Below, in pieces: positions 22,501 to 34,090 of a DNA stretch of 64,000 nt; within the stretch, counting starts at the first letter, position 1, and every line of letters begins with the position of its first letter. A program made the position numbers and the translations under genes. The notes under the pieces were generated by a model. The model was not told where the DNA came from, made no database searches, and worked only from the letters and a program-made list of their open reading frames with translations. Source of the stretch: Xestospongia bergquistia (Eukaryota > Porifera > Demospongiae > Haplosclerida > Petrosiidae); contig OZ014421.1 of the NCBI GenBank assembly GCA_963965975.1, positions 1,617,001 to 1,681,000 of the forward strand, given 5' to 3'.

Positions 22501-23331
22501 CTTAAGCTAATACGACAACTTAAAGTTACCAACAAAGAGCTACAACAACAAGTTCAACAGTTACAAGAACAGTCTCTCTGGGTTGTGATGAAGGAGGAGA
22601 TTAAGATGACTGACGAAGTTCTTGGGAAAGGAGGTTGGGGAGAAGTCAAGGTGGCCAAATTTCGTGGCCTTAGAGTAGCTGCCAAATGTCTTCATGAAGT
22701 TATCATGTCACCATATAACATATCAGTTTTTACACGAGAAATGGAGATTGCTGCTCGAGTACGTCATCCCAATCTCCTTCAGTTCATAGGAGCCACTCGA
22801 GTGGGTACTCCTATCATCCTCTCAGAATTAATGCCAACTAGTCTTCGCAAAGAGCTAGAAGCTGGTCCTCTACCCTATCCTGCTATTCTGACTATCAGTC
22901 AAGATATAGCCTGTGGTCTCAACTATCTCCACCTCTATAATCCAGACCCTATACTACATAGAGATGTCAGCACTGCTAATGTTCTGTTACTGCCAATTGA
23001 TGGTGGGTGGAGAGCCAAGGTATCAGACTATGGTTCAGCTAATCTTCAACCAATGATTGGTCATACAGTCAATCCAGGTAATCCAATTTATTCTGCTCCA
23101 GAAGCTGGTGTTCCAAAAGACCATTCTCCTGCAATGGATGTTTACAGTTATGGTGTTGTCTTGATTGAAATGATGATCTGTCGTATTCCTGAGGTAGCTC
23201 AGAGACAACTTCATATTAACAGTATTAGACGACCAATGTTTAAAGCTCTTATTGGACGATGTTTGAAGGAGAATCGTAGAGAACGTCCGACAATGTCAGA
23301 GATCATAACAGACTTCAATGAAACCATTTAA
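19504..23331 (+). CDS. Kelch / coiled-coil / TKL-type protein kinase (about 642 aa)
   Basis: Exons with matching phases: 19504..19522, 19586..20125, 20199..20359, 21256..21432, 22139..22280 and 22442..23331 (1929 bases in frame). Residues 1-345 contain five or six Kelch blades (HSTHIVGDYLYMWGG, RIYYFGGYC, YLLVVGG, RALLFGG, HVMMVGG, VWVIQFGG). A short coiled coil (TNKELQQQVQQLQEQ) follows, then a kinase domain from about residue 402. All catalytic motifs are present: GKGGWGEV loop, VAAKCL Lys, HRDVSTANVLL, DYG for DFG and APE. It is probably an active cytoplasmic Ser/Thr or dual-specificity TKL kinase whose propeller recruits partners. Odd point: the first exon begins CTG where paralogues have ATG (a four-base loss, GCAT), and no in-frame ATG lies upstream before a stop. 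Translation may start at CTG or further in. Confidence 0.85.
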
Positions 23332-23734
23332 TTGTATACAATAATATAATGTGTGTTATAATTTAGTAGTGAGGTTATTATAATAGTTAGTTTAGTTATT
23401 GTACTATGTGTGATCATTATAATAATATTACCATATATGGACATTTTGCAGAGAAGAGAATGTTTGAATTATTAACTAACATTTCTGCCCTTTCACTTAG
23501 AGAAGGCAATGCTAGACTATATATATAGAGAGAGTGTTCATAGAGAAAGTTTTATCTCAAAAGTTAGTATTATTGACTGACATACAGTTATATTAACAAT
23601 ATAAAATATAATATTATTTATATACTATATGCTGGACTTCTTAATGTACAGATGTCTACATTAGGATGATAGTGAGCTGGTCCTGGAGTAGATTCTGTTA
23701 AATAGAACATTAATATTATAGTTGTTAAACTGAC
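23332..23734 (+). other. 3' flank of the Kelch-kinase gene
   Basis: AT-rich, no gene seen; the part near 23590..23700 matches 14810..14930. Confidence 0.5.
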
Positions 23735-23851
23735 TTGATCTTCTGTTGTGAGATGGTAAATGTGATATAGTGTAAGAAGGATAAGATGTCAGTGTAATAT
23801 TAGTGGCCTCTAGTGTGTTATAACTGTTAGGAGCTGGTTGAATAGTTGAGC
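23735..23851 (-). pseudogene. ODF3-like (SHIPPO repeat) exon, second duplicated copy
   Basis: A 117-base minus-strand exon between a TAG acceptor and a GTCAGT donor. It encodes STIQPAPNSYNTLEATN and then SYPSYTISHLPSHNRRSS. It has the same length and borders as 14938..15054 and again lies beyond the terminal exon (24112..24228), so it is out of order. Confidence 0.5.
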
Positions 23852-23914
23852 CTATTAGAAGATATAAGATCATACTTAAATGGAACATCTCTATAATGGA
23901 CACTATAGAAGTCT

Positions 23915-24010
23915 AGTGTGACAGTCTGAACCTTAAGCCACATACTTAATGTTTAAGGTTTAGTGATAAGATCAGTATTAAAATATGGTGATCTCAGACT
24001 GTCACACTGT
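23915..24010. repeat. Inverted repeat, AGTGTGACAGTCTGA arms
   Basis: AGTGTGACAGTCTGA is matched by TCAGACTGTCACACT about 60 bases later, with a smaller CCTTAA..TTAAGG hairpin next to the first arm. Related copies lie at 15117..15215 and about 33100..33175 (one arm lost). MITE-like or regulatory; unknown. Confidence 0.55.
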
Positions 24011-24111
24011 GTTTCTTTAGGACAATGTCATTAGTAGAGGTGTCTCCTCAATATAAAGGTCATTAAAGTATTATTAGTATGGGCCTAGAACAAATGTCCT
24101 GAACTTCAGAC

Positions 24112-24228
24112 TTATAATTTATTCCAATTTTTATTACCAAGAGGTAGAGTTGTTTTAATTCTCATAGAATAAGATGGTGCTGTCCTTGTAGTTAAAGATT
24201 GACGTCCAATTATATGAGCTATATTATA
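24112..24228 (-). pseudogene. ODF3-like terminal exon fragment
   Basis: The minus strand encodes HIIGRQSLTTRTAPSYSM, then RIKTTLPLGNKNWNKL and a stop. It is a copy of the last exon at 33274..33408 and loses homology near 24228 in an AT repeat. Confidence 0.65.
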
Positions 24229-24780
24229 TTAATATATATATTAATATTAATATATATATAATAATAATAGATATAATATTATATTAATTAATATTAAGTT
24301 GTTCTGTCTTTAAGTGAAAAACACAAAAAATAATTTTTATTTTTTGAAAATGTTTATTCAGTCAGGAAATAACTGTAGTTTCATAAAGTCCTTAAACAAA
24401 TGAGTTCACAATGAGGTAATGTTTGTTTAAAATTTCTGTCAAAGCTTGATCTATCATTTACTAACTGATATACAAAGTTTAAAGCTATTGTTTTTCTCAG
24501 GAATGTTCAGAAAATACTTCTAATTCTAGCAACTTTAATGATTCGTAATTATATTTTAAATACTGTCCTTGATTAGGTAATGTTCTCAAATAGTAAATTT
24601 CTCTGTTGCTGTTCAATATTGAAATAAATGTCCTAGGTTTTATTGAAGGAAATATAGTATTTAAATTAAAATCAACATAAACTATAAAATGAACAGTATT
24701 CTTAAACATTTCCCAGTAATACAGTATTAATTACTGCTATGTTAATTGTATAATATGTTAACTTGAATATTATCTACCCA
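24229..24780 (+). other. Kelch-gene intron copy
   Basis: Matches the intron before the fourth exon in the 19.5 kb and 29.2 kb genes (20740..21255, 30180..30714). The upstream Kelch exons are absent, so the pseudogene begins inside an intron. Confidence 0.55.
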
Positions 24781-25548
24781 GTACTGGGAGAAGGTAAGTG
24801 AACCACTTCACAAATCAGTGAATTGGCCTCAAAGTAGATGTGATCATGCTACAACTGTTACAGTGACCAACATGTGATGATAGTGGGTGGATATCCTACT
24901 ATATTGCTGACAGCTGGTTATTGATACAAAGACATGGACAAAGGTTAGTTACTAGTTATCATGTGACCTAACACTAACACAAAGTGAGTTAATGTCTACG
25001 ATCTACAATATGAGGAGATATAATAAAGTGTGACTATTTGAACTTTGACCTCTGAAAATAACCCTCATCTATAGAAAATTTATAATTAATAATAGTTATT
25101 GTTTTTATGACCTGGTTTTATACCTGTAGTCCTGACACTATAGTATGTTAACATTTATGATAGTATAGTCTATTGATATATCTGATTTGTTTATAGTTAT
25201 AATTCAGTTATTAAAGACTGTACATAAGTACTTATGTTCATGCTTTAAAGTATTGTAACATGTCAACTCTACCAGTTCATACAAAGTTATAGTCTGTTAC
25301 TAGAGTACATGTATCCACTGATGTTACATGTATAATGACTAGTTTTGTAGTAATATCATAACATCATTATTATAATGTCATATAGTACACTATATTCCAT
25401 CTTATAGCTCAATATACCAGAGTCAGTGACTAAGAGATGGAGCCACTCCCTCTCATTATGGAATGTGTTACCTACCACTATATGGGTAGTACAATTTGGA
25501 AGATTCTATGGTGGTAAACTCAATGATACTACAGTGATGAACTTAGTA
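24781..25548 (+). pseudogene. Kelch exon remnants of a Kelch/coiled-coil/death-domain gene
   Basis: Two exon remnants: about 24781..24940 (YWEKVSEPLHKSVNWPQ...) and 25408..25548 (LNIPESVTKRWSHSLSLW...). The first has lost one base near 24860 and seven bases near 24920. The second has lost one base in the GTGATAGAACTTA stretch. Donors and acceptors are kept, so decay is recent. The first three exons of a full Kelch gene are missing. Confidence 0.75.
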
Positions 25549-25582
25549 AGTACTGTCTATTGATAATAGTATTTGTTATTAT

Positions 25583-25585
<3 letters not shown>

Positions 25586-25614
<29 letters not shown>
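25586..25614 (+). repeat. (CA)n microsatellite
   Basis: About fourteen CA units within an intron; the homologous site at 22321 has only four or five. Confidence 0.9.
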
Positions 25615-25615
<1 letters not shown>

Positions 25616-25725
25616 TATCAGTATTATCACAGTATGATATAGGAGTATTGACACATTAACTGTTTATAGTACAAACTAGTCTCATAACTCAATACTATTA
25701 TAACATACTATATCTCTCACTGTAG

Positions 25726-26360
25726 TATGTAATGATGACCAGTGGACTGTAGGAGATATAATAACTAACCTGACATCTACTGAAGAATATCAACTTAAGC
25801 TACAACAGAAGAGACATGGACAACCTCAACTTATTGTCCAATCTCCTACACATCTTAAACCTTCATCTTCATCACATCAAGAGTCACAAGAGAAAGATAG
25901 AGAAATTCAATGTTTAACACGACAACTTGAAGTTACCAACAAAGAGCTACAAGATACCAAACAACAGCAGATAGATATGACAAGAGCTCTTCAAGAGGAC
26001 CTTCAAACAAAAGAAACGCAACTACAGCAATTTGTTATATACTCACAACAAACTCATGCTACACTCCAACAACAGCTACAAGATAGTAAAGATAGAGAAA
26101 GAGCTCTTCAAGGGGACCTTCAAACAAAAGAAACGCAACTACAGCAATTTCTTATAGACTCACAACAAACTCAAGCTACACTCCAACAACAGCTACAAGA
26201 TAGTAAAGATAGAGAAAGAGCTCTTCAAGGGGACCTTCAAACAAAAGAAAGACAACTACAGCAACTACATCAAGAACTTCAAGAGAATCAACAAACACAA
26301 TGTGAGAAATTAGAGGCAGCATGCAACCTCCCTCTAATATTAAATACTACAATATTTTAA
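25726..26360 (+). pseudogene. Coiled-coil exon with 39-residue tandem repeats
   Basis: This exon is open from the acceptor at 25725 to a TAA at 26358..26360. It starts like the kinase paralogues (ICNDDQWTVGD) and becomes a Gln/Glu/Lys coiled coil. Residue blocks starting ALQEDLQTKETQLQQF repeat with a period of 39 residues (units at 25986..26102 and 26103..26219, then a partial unit). The heptad-rich pattern suggests oligomerisation. The frame is intact, but the exons on both sides are damaged, so it is classed with the pseudogene. Confidence 0.7.
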
Positions 26361-26433
26361 CATTATAACATTTATATATATGTGTGTGTGTTGTAAACTC
26401 TACAAATTATTATGGTTATTTTTTCTATTATAG

Positions 26434-27532
26434 TGCCAACTAAATTATTTTTCCCATTTTAATTGTCATTTCCCTTGTAGCAATAAGTACATATAATGGT
26501 AAGTTATCTATAAACCTAATACTATGATACATAATATATACTTCATATTGTAAGTTATCAGGATCATTCATAATAATTTATTATGTGTAAAATGTCTCTT
26601 TTAACTTTTAACATGAAGTTATGCATTCATCTCTAAAAGTTAATGTTTTCTGTGATCTGTATGTTCCTAAACAATAACCATATTATATCATCCATATATA
26701 TTGTACCAGTAAGGATATTATTTTTTACATTAAAACATGTATTACACTATAATGTTTATTACACACACATTTCTTGATAACATTGGCATTAATATAAGTG
26801 TTTTTGTTGAAGTCACATTATTCTGTCTTCCAGGGACTGTAAATGATAACAATGTGAAAGAAGTTTAAAAAAGTGAGTTCATGATAAATGTATTATTTAA
26901 ATTGTTGTTTTAAGTTAAGCATTAATTATGTTAAATGTAAATTTATTAGATGTGATAATTTTGACATTTGGTGTTCACTGTATTGCTTAGTGAAAGTGTT
27001 TTCAGTATAATTATTGTCCTATTATCTGATGTTGTGCAAAAATCAGACCCTTCTAGTCAAGTTGTGTAACATAATCGTTATCTAAATGAATACCATATAA
27101 GGTATTAGGAAGTTTTTTTGAAGGCCTATAACAAGAGGCGCCAATTGTAATTTAAAGTAACATTCTTTTTACAATTTGTTTTCACACACTTCTATAAAGG
27201 AATAATATTTTCAATGGACAAAATGGACAATCCATCATAGCACTCTTCTTGTCATCAAATAAAGAGCCATAATGAAGTTGTTCTGGTGCTTAAAGATAAG
27301 ATATCGAGCCCAAAGATATCTGCATCATGTCTGAACATGTCTAAGGTTGAAGCTGATGTTGCTCACAAAGACAACCATCGTGTAAATGAAGTTCTAATAG
27401 ATATTCTGAAATCATGGTATGAAAGTCATGTTGAAGATCCTTGTTGGGAATACATAGTTAAAGCATTAAAATGTGTAGGTGAAAATCATTTGGCTAATGA
27501 TGTTTATAAAATATGTTGCCTAGACTATTTTT
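26434..27532 (+). pseudogene. Transmembrane/death-domain exons, decayed copy
   Basis: Paralogous to 16154..17257. Exon remnants lie at about 26434..26500, 26834..26872 and 27200..27532. Lesions: one T lost in the membrane-helix exon (AAATTATTT against AAATTTATTT); a TAA in the linker exon (GTT TAA); TAG replacing Glu near 27237; and the normal stop lost (TAG to TAT), so the frame from 27286 runs to 27609. The death-domain body (SWYESHVEDPCWEYIVKAL, VGENHLANDVY) is still well conserved. Confidence 0.75.
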
Positions 27533-28219
27533 TTACTTCTTATTTTGTTTGTGATTTATTTTGTTATAGGACACATGATAATAATTTTTTGTTTTTTTTT
27601 ATATTATAGTTATTATAATATTGTTGGATTCATACTATTTTGTATGACAAAATGTGTAATGGTATCATTTGTATAAAAGACAATTTTTTGAAATGCACCA
27701 ATCTGATTTCATTACACAGTTTAGCTAAATTGTAAACTGTAATTTAAACACTTACATGTGCTTGAGAAATTCACTTAAGATATAGTAATGCTCATTCTTT
27801 TTATGAATTTAGTTTGCTCTTTTTAACTTTTGAATACCAACGTTCATTAAATAAAGCACATTATTACATAACTATATAAACTAATACATATATTCATAAC
27901 CTAATGTTTAATGGAACACTAGCTGGGATAATTTGACCAGAAACGTTTAAAAAATTATGTTATATTTTGAATGTAAAGTTAAAAGGTATGTTCTCTTTGT
28001 GGTCCTTGACCAAACAATGTTGGGACTTGATCTTGAACCATTCCAGTGATTAGAAAGAAATGTGTCAATGTTGTGGATATCAGTGATAATTGAATCTATA
28101 AAAATTGCAGACAAAAATAATGTTAATACAAAAATTAACATTAGAAGTAATTGTTTTGTTATGTATGTCATAATAAAATGTAGATATTAGTTTACTAAAT
28201 ATAATATATTCTTTCTTAG
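27533..28219 (+). other. Intergenic copy of 17258..17950
   Basis: High similarity to the first unit; no gene recognised. Around 27700..27800 a piece is repeated at 28730..28790. Confidence 0.5.
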
Positions 28220-28385
28220 TGAATTAGGTTGTATTAAAACAATAGATACTGAACAATTATATTAGAGAGATTTTGATATTGAAGGAAGTTCAACATCCTA
28301 ATATTGAGATGTAAGTGAAAGTGTCTATTGTGAAGTGAATGGAATGTGATTTACTTACACTAATAGAATGACTAGAAATAATGTC

Positions 28386-28457
<72 letters not shown>

Positions 28458-29035
28458 GGATTTAAAGAAATATCTTGATACTATTCTATCTGGACAATAT
28501 ATTGATCCAGTATTATTAAAGGTAATGATCACAGTAATAATGGATACATGGTTTGATAGATGGATACATGGATTGACAAATGGATAGATGGATCAATAGA
28601 TCAAATGTATTAATGGACAAATATATAAATGAATGGATAAATGAAAGTACATACAGATGACCAATCTACAATGACCATACATTATAGTAGTTATATTTAT
28701 TGTAAATGTTCTATTGTTAATAATAATGTAAATTAAACACTTGTATGTGCTTGAGAAATTCACTTAAGATAATTATAGTAATAATCATTAAACCAAATTT
28801 CCCTAAATGGATTGGAAAGACAATAAAACAAGTTTGTCCTCAACTTGATGTAGCAGGTTGTGACCTGTTAATGGGGAGTTATTGTTCAATGATCCTTTTT
28901 AATTCTAGTTGTTCTTAATATCAGCAAATGTTGGTTTATAATCCTGGGAAGAGAATGTCAGCAAGGACTGCTATGCAACATCTTTATTTCAGTGATTTAG
29001 AGAAGTCAGGTCTACCTGATACAGTACAGTCTTAA
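28220..29035 (+). pseudogene. CDK1-like kinase pseudogene, copy B (deleted)
   Basis: Remnants: 28220..28310 (first block), 28451..28521 ([19 protein letters not shown] part), 28790..28873 (KPNFPKWIGKTIKQVCP) and 28925..29035 ([19 protein letters not shown]). The HRD, DFG and APE exons are deleted. The donor after 28873 reads GGGAGT instead of GTAAGT. Unlike copy A it keeps Trp in FPKWIG. Confidence 0.85.
28388..28451 (+). repeat. Expanded (CT)n microsatellite
   Basis: About 32 CT units. It runs straight into the truncated CDK-like exon; the acceptor and about 50 bases of exon found in copy A are gone. Confidence 0.95.
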
Positions 29036-29226
29036 GAACATATTATAACATTAATATTTTATGTATCATTAACTGTATACTGTATTAACACACACTAATA
29101 CATCTGAATGGAATAACTTATAATAAATAAAATAACTTGTATAGTCTAAGATTAGGAAGGAACTTGTAAGTATTCAATTAAAATAACTGAAGGCTCATTA
29201 TTGAGGGCGTGTCTATTTTGAAAGCT
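29036..29226 (+). promoter_or_regulatory. Upstream region of the Kelch-kinase gene
   Basis: About 190 bases between the CDK-like stop and the Kelch start, shared with 19291..19503. The promoter must be short or overlap the CDK-like remnant. No clear TATA box. Confidence 0.35.
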
Positions 29227-32200
29227 ATGTCTAGATCAGGTTTGACTACATTATTATAATAGATATCTATTGTTATGTGTGTGTGTGTCATGTTCTACAG
29301 ATTATTATGTACCTACAAAGAGGTTTGGTCACTCCACACATATAGTGGGTGACTACCTCTACATGTGGGGTGGTGCTATAGATGGTCTCCCTAAGGTACA
29401 TGATAATGAAGTCAAACAGAGGATGACCTCTGTTATTGAGGTATTTCATTTACCAATTGGTAGATGGGAACATCGACCTACTAATGGAAAACCTCCACTG
29501 GGTGTCTTGGGCTATGCATCAACTGTTATCAGTAAAAGGATCTACTATTTTGGAGGCTATTGTAATCATGATCAGTCTCGTTACAATAGTCTCAACTCAT
29601 TAATAACAGATTCACTTAGATGGAATGAACTGTTCCCAATTAATCCAAGTATGGGTCCAATGATGAAGTCACACTGTGGAATGATATCACTTGCATTCAA
29701 TAAAGTAGTGGATTATCTACTGGTAGTTGGTGGATATGGTCCACATCCTACCTCTCCACAACCTGGTGCTCAGTATAGTGATGTTTATGGCGATGATGTT
29801 CGTACTAATGAACACCACTATTATCAGTTATCCAGTGGTAAGAAGATCAATATATATCATGTTATCAATACATTATATATCAATTACAATTTTATAACTG
29901 TTTGAATTTCAGGTCAGTGGATAGTACCAGAAATTACTGGAGAATGTCCACCTCCTTGTTATTCCTTCACTCTTACATCACTACCTAATAACAGAGTTCT
30001 GTTATTTGGTGGTAGTACTCCTAATGGTTATAATAACACTGTGTATATTGCTCAGTGTACAAAGACTGCAGTGGTGAGTACAATATGTATTAAGTTAAAG
30101 TATTTAGTTACTGTATCAGTGAAATTGATGATGAGCTTGAATAAATGATACAATGACTGCTTAACAAAATTGTCTATTGATAATTTATAATTGATTATTA
30201 ATATTAATATTATATATATAATAATAATATGTATAATATTATATTAATTAATATTAAGTTGTTCTGTTAAGTGAAAAACACAAAAAAAGATAATTTTTTA
30301 AAAATGTTTATTCTGTCAGGAAATAACTGTAGTTTCATAAAGTCCTTAAACAAATGAGTTCACAATGAGGTAATATTTGTTTAAAATTTCTGTCAATGCT
30401 TGATCTATCATTTACTAACTGATACACAAAGTTTAAAGCTATTGTTTATCAGGAATGTTCAGAATCACTTCTAACTCTAGAAACTTTAATAATTCACAAT
30501 TATATTTTAAATAGTGACCTCAAATAGTAATTTTCCCTATTGTTGTTCAATGTTATAATAGATGTCCCAGGTCTTATTAAAGGAAATATTGTAACTAAAT
30601 TAAAATCCACATAAAATATAAAATGAAGAATATTCTTAAACATTTCCCAGTATACAGTATTAATTACTGCTATGTTAATTGTATAATATGTTAACTAGAA
30701 TATTATCTACCCAGCACTGGGAGAGGATAAGTGAACCACTTCACAAATCAGTAAATTGGCCTAAGAGTAGATTGGGTCATGCTACCATTGTTATCAGTGA
30801 CCTACATGTGATGATGATAGGTGGAATGGATAAATCATTAAAATGTATTGCTGACAGCTGGTTATTTAACATTGATACAAAGACATGGACAAAGGTTAGT
30901 TACTGGTTATCATGCGACCTAACACTACCACAAAGTGAGTTAATGTCTATGATCTACAATATGAGGAGATATAATAAAGTGTGACTATTTGAACTTTGAC
31001 CTCTGAAAATAACTCTCATCTATAGAAAATTTCTAATTAATAATAGTTATTGTTTTTATGACCTGGTTTTATACCTGTAGTCCTGACACTATAGTATGTT
31101 AACATTTATGATAGTATAGTCTATTGATATATCTGATTTGTTTATAGTTATAATTCAGTTATTAAAGACTGTATATAAGTACTTATGTTCATGTTTTAAA
31201 GTATTGTAACATGTCAAGTCTACCAGTTCATACAAAGTTATAGTCTGTTACTAGAGTACATGTATCCACTGATGTTACATGTATAATGACTAGTTTTGTA
31301 GTAATATGATAACATCATTATTATAATGTCATATAGTACACTATATTCCATCTTATAGCTCAATATACCAGAGTCAGTGACTATGAGATGGGACCAATCC
31401 CTCTCGTTATGGAATGAGTCACCTACCACTGTATGGGTAATACAATTTGGAGGATATTGTAATGGTAAACTCAATGATACTACAGTGATAGAACTTAGTA
31501 AGTACTGTCTATTGATGATAGTATTTGTTATATAGTACACACACACATTATCAGTATTATCACAGTATGATATAAGAGTATTGACACATTAACTGTTTAT
31601 ATTACAAACTAGTCTCAAAACTCAATACTATTGTAACATACTATATCTCTCACTGTAGTATGTAATGATGACCAGTGGACTGTAGGAGATGTAATAACTA
31701 ACCTGACATCTACTGAAGAATATCAACTTAAGCTACAACAGAAGAGACATGGACGACCTCAACTTACTGTCCAATCTCCTACACATCTTCAACCTTCATC
31801 TTCATTACATCAAGATTTACAAGAGAAAGATAGAGAAATTCAACTTTTAACACGACAACTTGAAGTTACCAACAAAGAGCTACAAGATACCAAACAACAG
31901 CAGATAGATATGACAAGAGCTCTTCAAGAGGACCTTCAAACAAAAGAAAGACAACTATATTAACTACATCAAGAACTTCAAGAGAAACAACAAACTCAAT
32001 CTTATCTTGAACGTGAGCACAGAAATAGAGAAAGGTTACTTCAACAACAACTACAAGATCAAGAAGAGAGAAAAAGACGACAGTTACAGGATAGTCAAGA
32101 GAGAGAAAGAGTACTACGTCAAGAGTGTGATAATCTTCACCGAGAACATGATGATTATCGTCAACAATGTGACAATATTGAACAAGATCTTCGTCAACAA

Positions 32201-33043
32201 CTCCAAGAGTCAACCACTGCTCTTCAACAAAGACAACATACTATAGCCACTCTTCAACAACAAGTTCAACAGTTACAACAACAGTCTCACTGGGTACTGA
32301 GGAAGGAGGAGATTGAGATGACTGAGGAGATTCTTGGCAAAGGAGGTTGGGGAGAAGTCAAGGTGGCTAAATTTCGTGGCCTCAGAGTGGCTGCCAAATG
32401 TCTTCATGAAGTTATCCTGTCACCATATAACATATCAGTTTTTACACGAGAAATGGAGATTGCTGCTCGAGTACGTCATCCTAATGTCCTTCAGTTCATA
32501 GGAGCCACTAAAGTGGGTAGTCCTATCATCCTCTCTGAACTAATGCCAACTAGTCTTCGCAAAGAGCTAGAAGCTGGTCCTCTACCCTATCCTGCTGCTC
32601 TGACTATCAGTCAAGATATAGCCTGTGGTCTCAACTATCTCCACCTCTTTAAACCAGACCCTATACTACATAGAGATGTCAGCACTGCTAATGTCCTTCT
32701 TCAGCCAATTAGTGGTGGGTGGAGAGCCAAGGTATCAGACTATGGTTCAGCTAATCTTCAACCAATGATTGGTCATACAGTCCATCCAGGTAATCCAGTT
32801 TATTCTGCTCCAGAAGCTGGTGTACCAAGAGACCATTCTCCTGCAATGGATGTTTACAGTTATGGTGTTGTCTTAATTGAAATGATGATCTGTCGTATTC
32901 CTGAGGTAGCTCAGAGACAACTTCATATTAACAGTATTAGACGACCAACGTTTAAAGCTCTTATTGAGCGATGTTTAAAAGAGAATCGTAGAGAACGTCC
33001 GATAATGTCAGAGATCCTAACAGACTTCAATGAAACCATTTAA
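29227..33043 (+). CDS. Kelch / long coiled-coil / TKL-type kinase with an in-frame stop
   Basis: Exons: 29227..29239 (ATG, MSRS), 29301..29837, 29913..30073, 30715..30894, 31359..31497 and 31659..33043; phases agree throughout (805 codons). The Kelch blades match the 19.5 kb gene. The coiled coil is far longer here (about 195 residues, Gln/Glu/Arg-rich). The kinase retains GKGGWGEV, VAAKCL, HRDVSTANVLL, DYG and APE. A TAA at 31961..31963 lies in the coiled coil, where the 26.2 kb paralogue reads CAA (TATTAA against CAGCAA). As read, the protein would end at 444 residues, before the kinase. Either this is a recent null allele, or the kinase is made separately, or the region is spliced around. 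The undamaged kinase frame argues for recent change. Confidence 0.8.
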
Positions 33044-33099
33044 TAGTATACAATAATATAGTGTGTTTTATAATTTTAGTAGTAAGGTTATTATAATAG

Positions 33100-33273
33100 C
33101 CACATACTTAATGTTTAAGGTTTAGTGATAGGATCAGTATTAAAATATGGTGATCTCAGACTGTCACACTGTACTTCTTTAGGACAATGTCATTAGTAGA
33201 GGTGTGTCCTCAATATAAAGGTCATTAAAGTATTACTAGTATGGACCTAGAACAAGTGTCCTGAACTTCAGAC
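33100..33273 (+). other. Shared Kelch-downstream block
   Basis: Matches 23935..24111 and 15140..15314; contains one arm of the TCAGACTGTCACACT inverted repeat. Noncoding. Confidence 0.5.
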
Positions 33274-33707
33274 TTATAATTTTTTCCTATTTTTATTACC
33301 AAGAGGTAGAGTTGTTTTAATTCTCATAGAATAAGATGGTGCTGTCCTTGTAGTTAAAGATTGACGTCCAATTATATGAGGTATATTATAGGAACATGGA
33401 GTAGTATTCTAAAATTTTATAAAAATATAAACAAAATTATATAAAAATTACTTGTTCCTTGTCCTGATTAGTTTGATAAATCCATAAATTTGTGGTCGTA
33501 ATTGGAGGGGGTTTACCTGTTACCATGACAACATTATCAATTTAAACATAGTAATAAAGGACATACTGTTAATATGATGGGTTGATATCCAACATAATGG
33601 ACCTTTACTATTTAAAGAAGATGGTCGGACATCATAGGTACAGAGGGAAGGTGTCGCTATTTGTTCCAGAGAAAGAGGTGGCCGTGAGACCAAGCATTGT
33701 CTTAAAC
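33274..33707 (-). CDS. ODF3-like SHIPPO-repeat protein, last three exons
   Basis: Minus-strand exons with good splice sites and matching phases: 33707..33567, 33516..33452 and 33408..33274 (stop). The peptide includes SLCTYDVRPSSLNSKGP, TTTNLWIYQTNQ and TRTAPSYSMRIKTTLPLG, a spaced Pro-x-x-Tyr pattern as in outer dense fibre 3/STPG-type proteins of sperm tails and cilia. Splice borders are GTATGT and GTAATT donors with TTTCAG, AACAG and TTTTAG acceptors. Upstream exons were not found in the next 2 kb. Tail-to-tail with the Kelch-kinase gene, 230 bases apart. The family call is moderate; the exon structure is firmer. Confidence 0.6.
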
Positions 33708-34090
33708 CTGAAATTATAATCCTCTTAAGACTTTTAGCCAGAACTAGCCTTGTGAGGTCATCCCCTTGAGAGACTAAGATAGAACTACATGTGTTAGCAA
33801 TAATTTCCCGCCACTCATGGTTACTTAACCGTTTTATTAATGGACAAGATCTAGGTCAGTGAATAAATTAAATAAACTTGTACATATTCAATAAAGTTTT
33901 AACCTATTTATTAGAACAAGCTATATCAATAATTAGTTCCACCCACCAGACATTACTAATTAATTATTCATAATACTGTTAACAGGTAAGGACTCATTAC
34001 TTGTTCACATCAGCCTATATCATTCTTTTTTAAAACTGTTTGAAAAGTGCATTTATGCATATTGAATATGGTTTGTCCTCTTTATTAGAT
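33708..34090. repeat. Duplicated block, copy 1 of 2
   Basis: From about 33740 (GAACTAGCCTTGTGAGGTCA) to 34090 (CCTCTTTATTAGAT) the sequence recurs at 36445..36755 in the same orientation with small indels. No coding frame. Probably a non-autonomous element or a segmental duplication. Confidence 0.7.

Noticed and set aside
28290-28532. Frame with a long Arg-Glu repeat on the minus strand
   Set aside because: It is the translation of the (CT)n microsatellite, not a protein.
31866-32213. Minus-strand frame of 115 codons
   Set aside because: Antisense of the Gln/Glu-rich coiled coil; hydrophobic composition is a by-product of codon bias.
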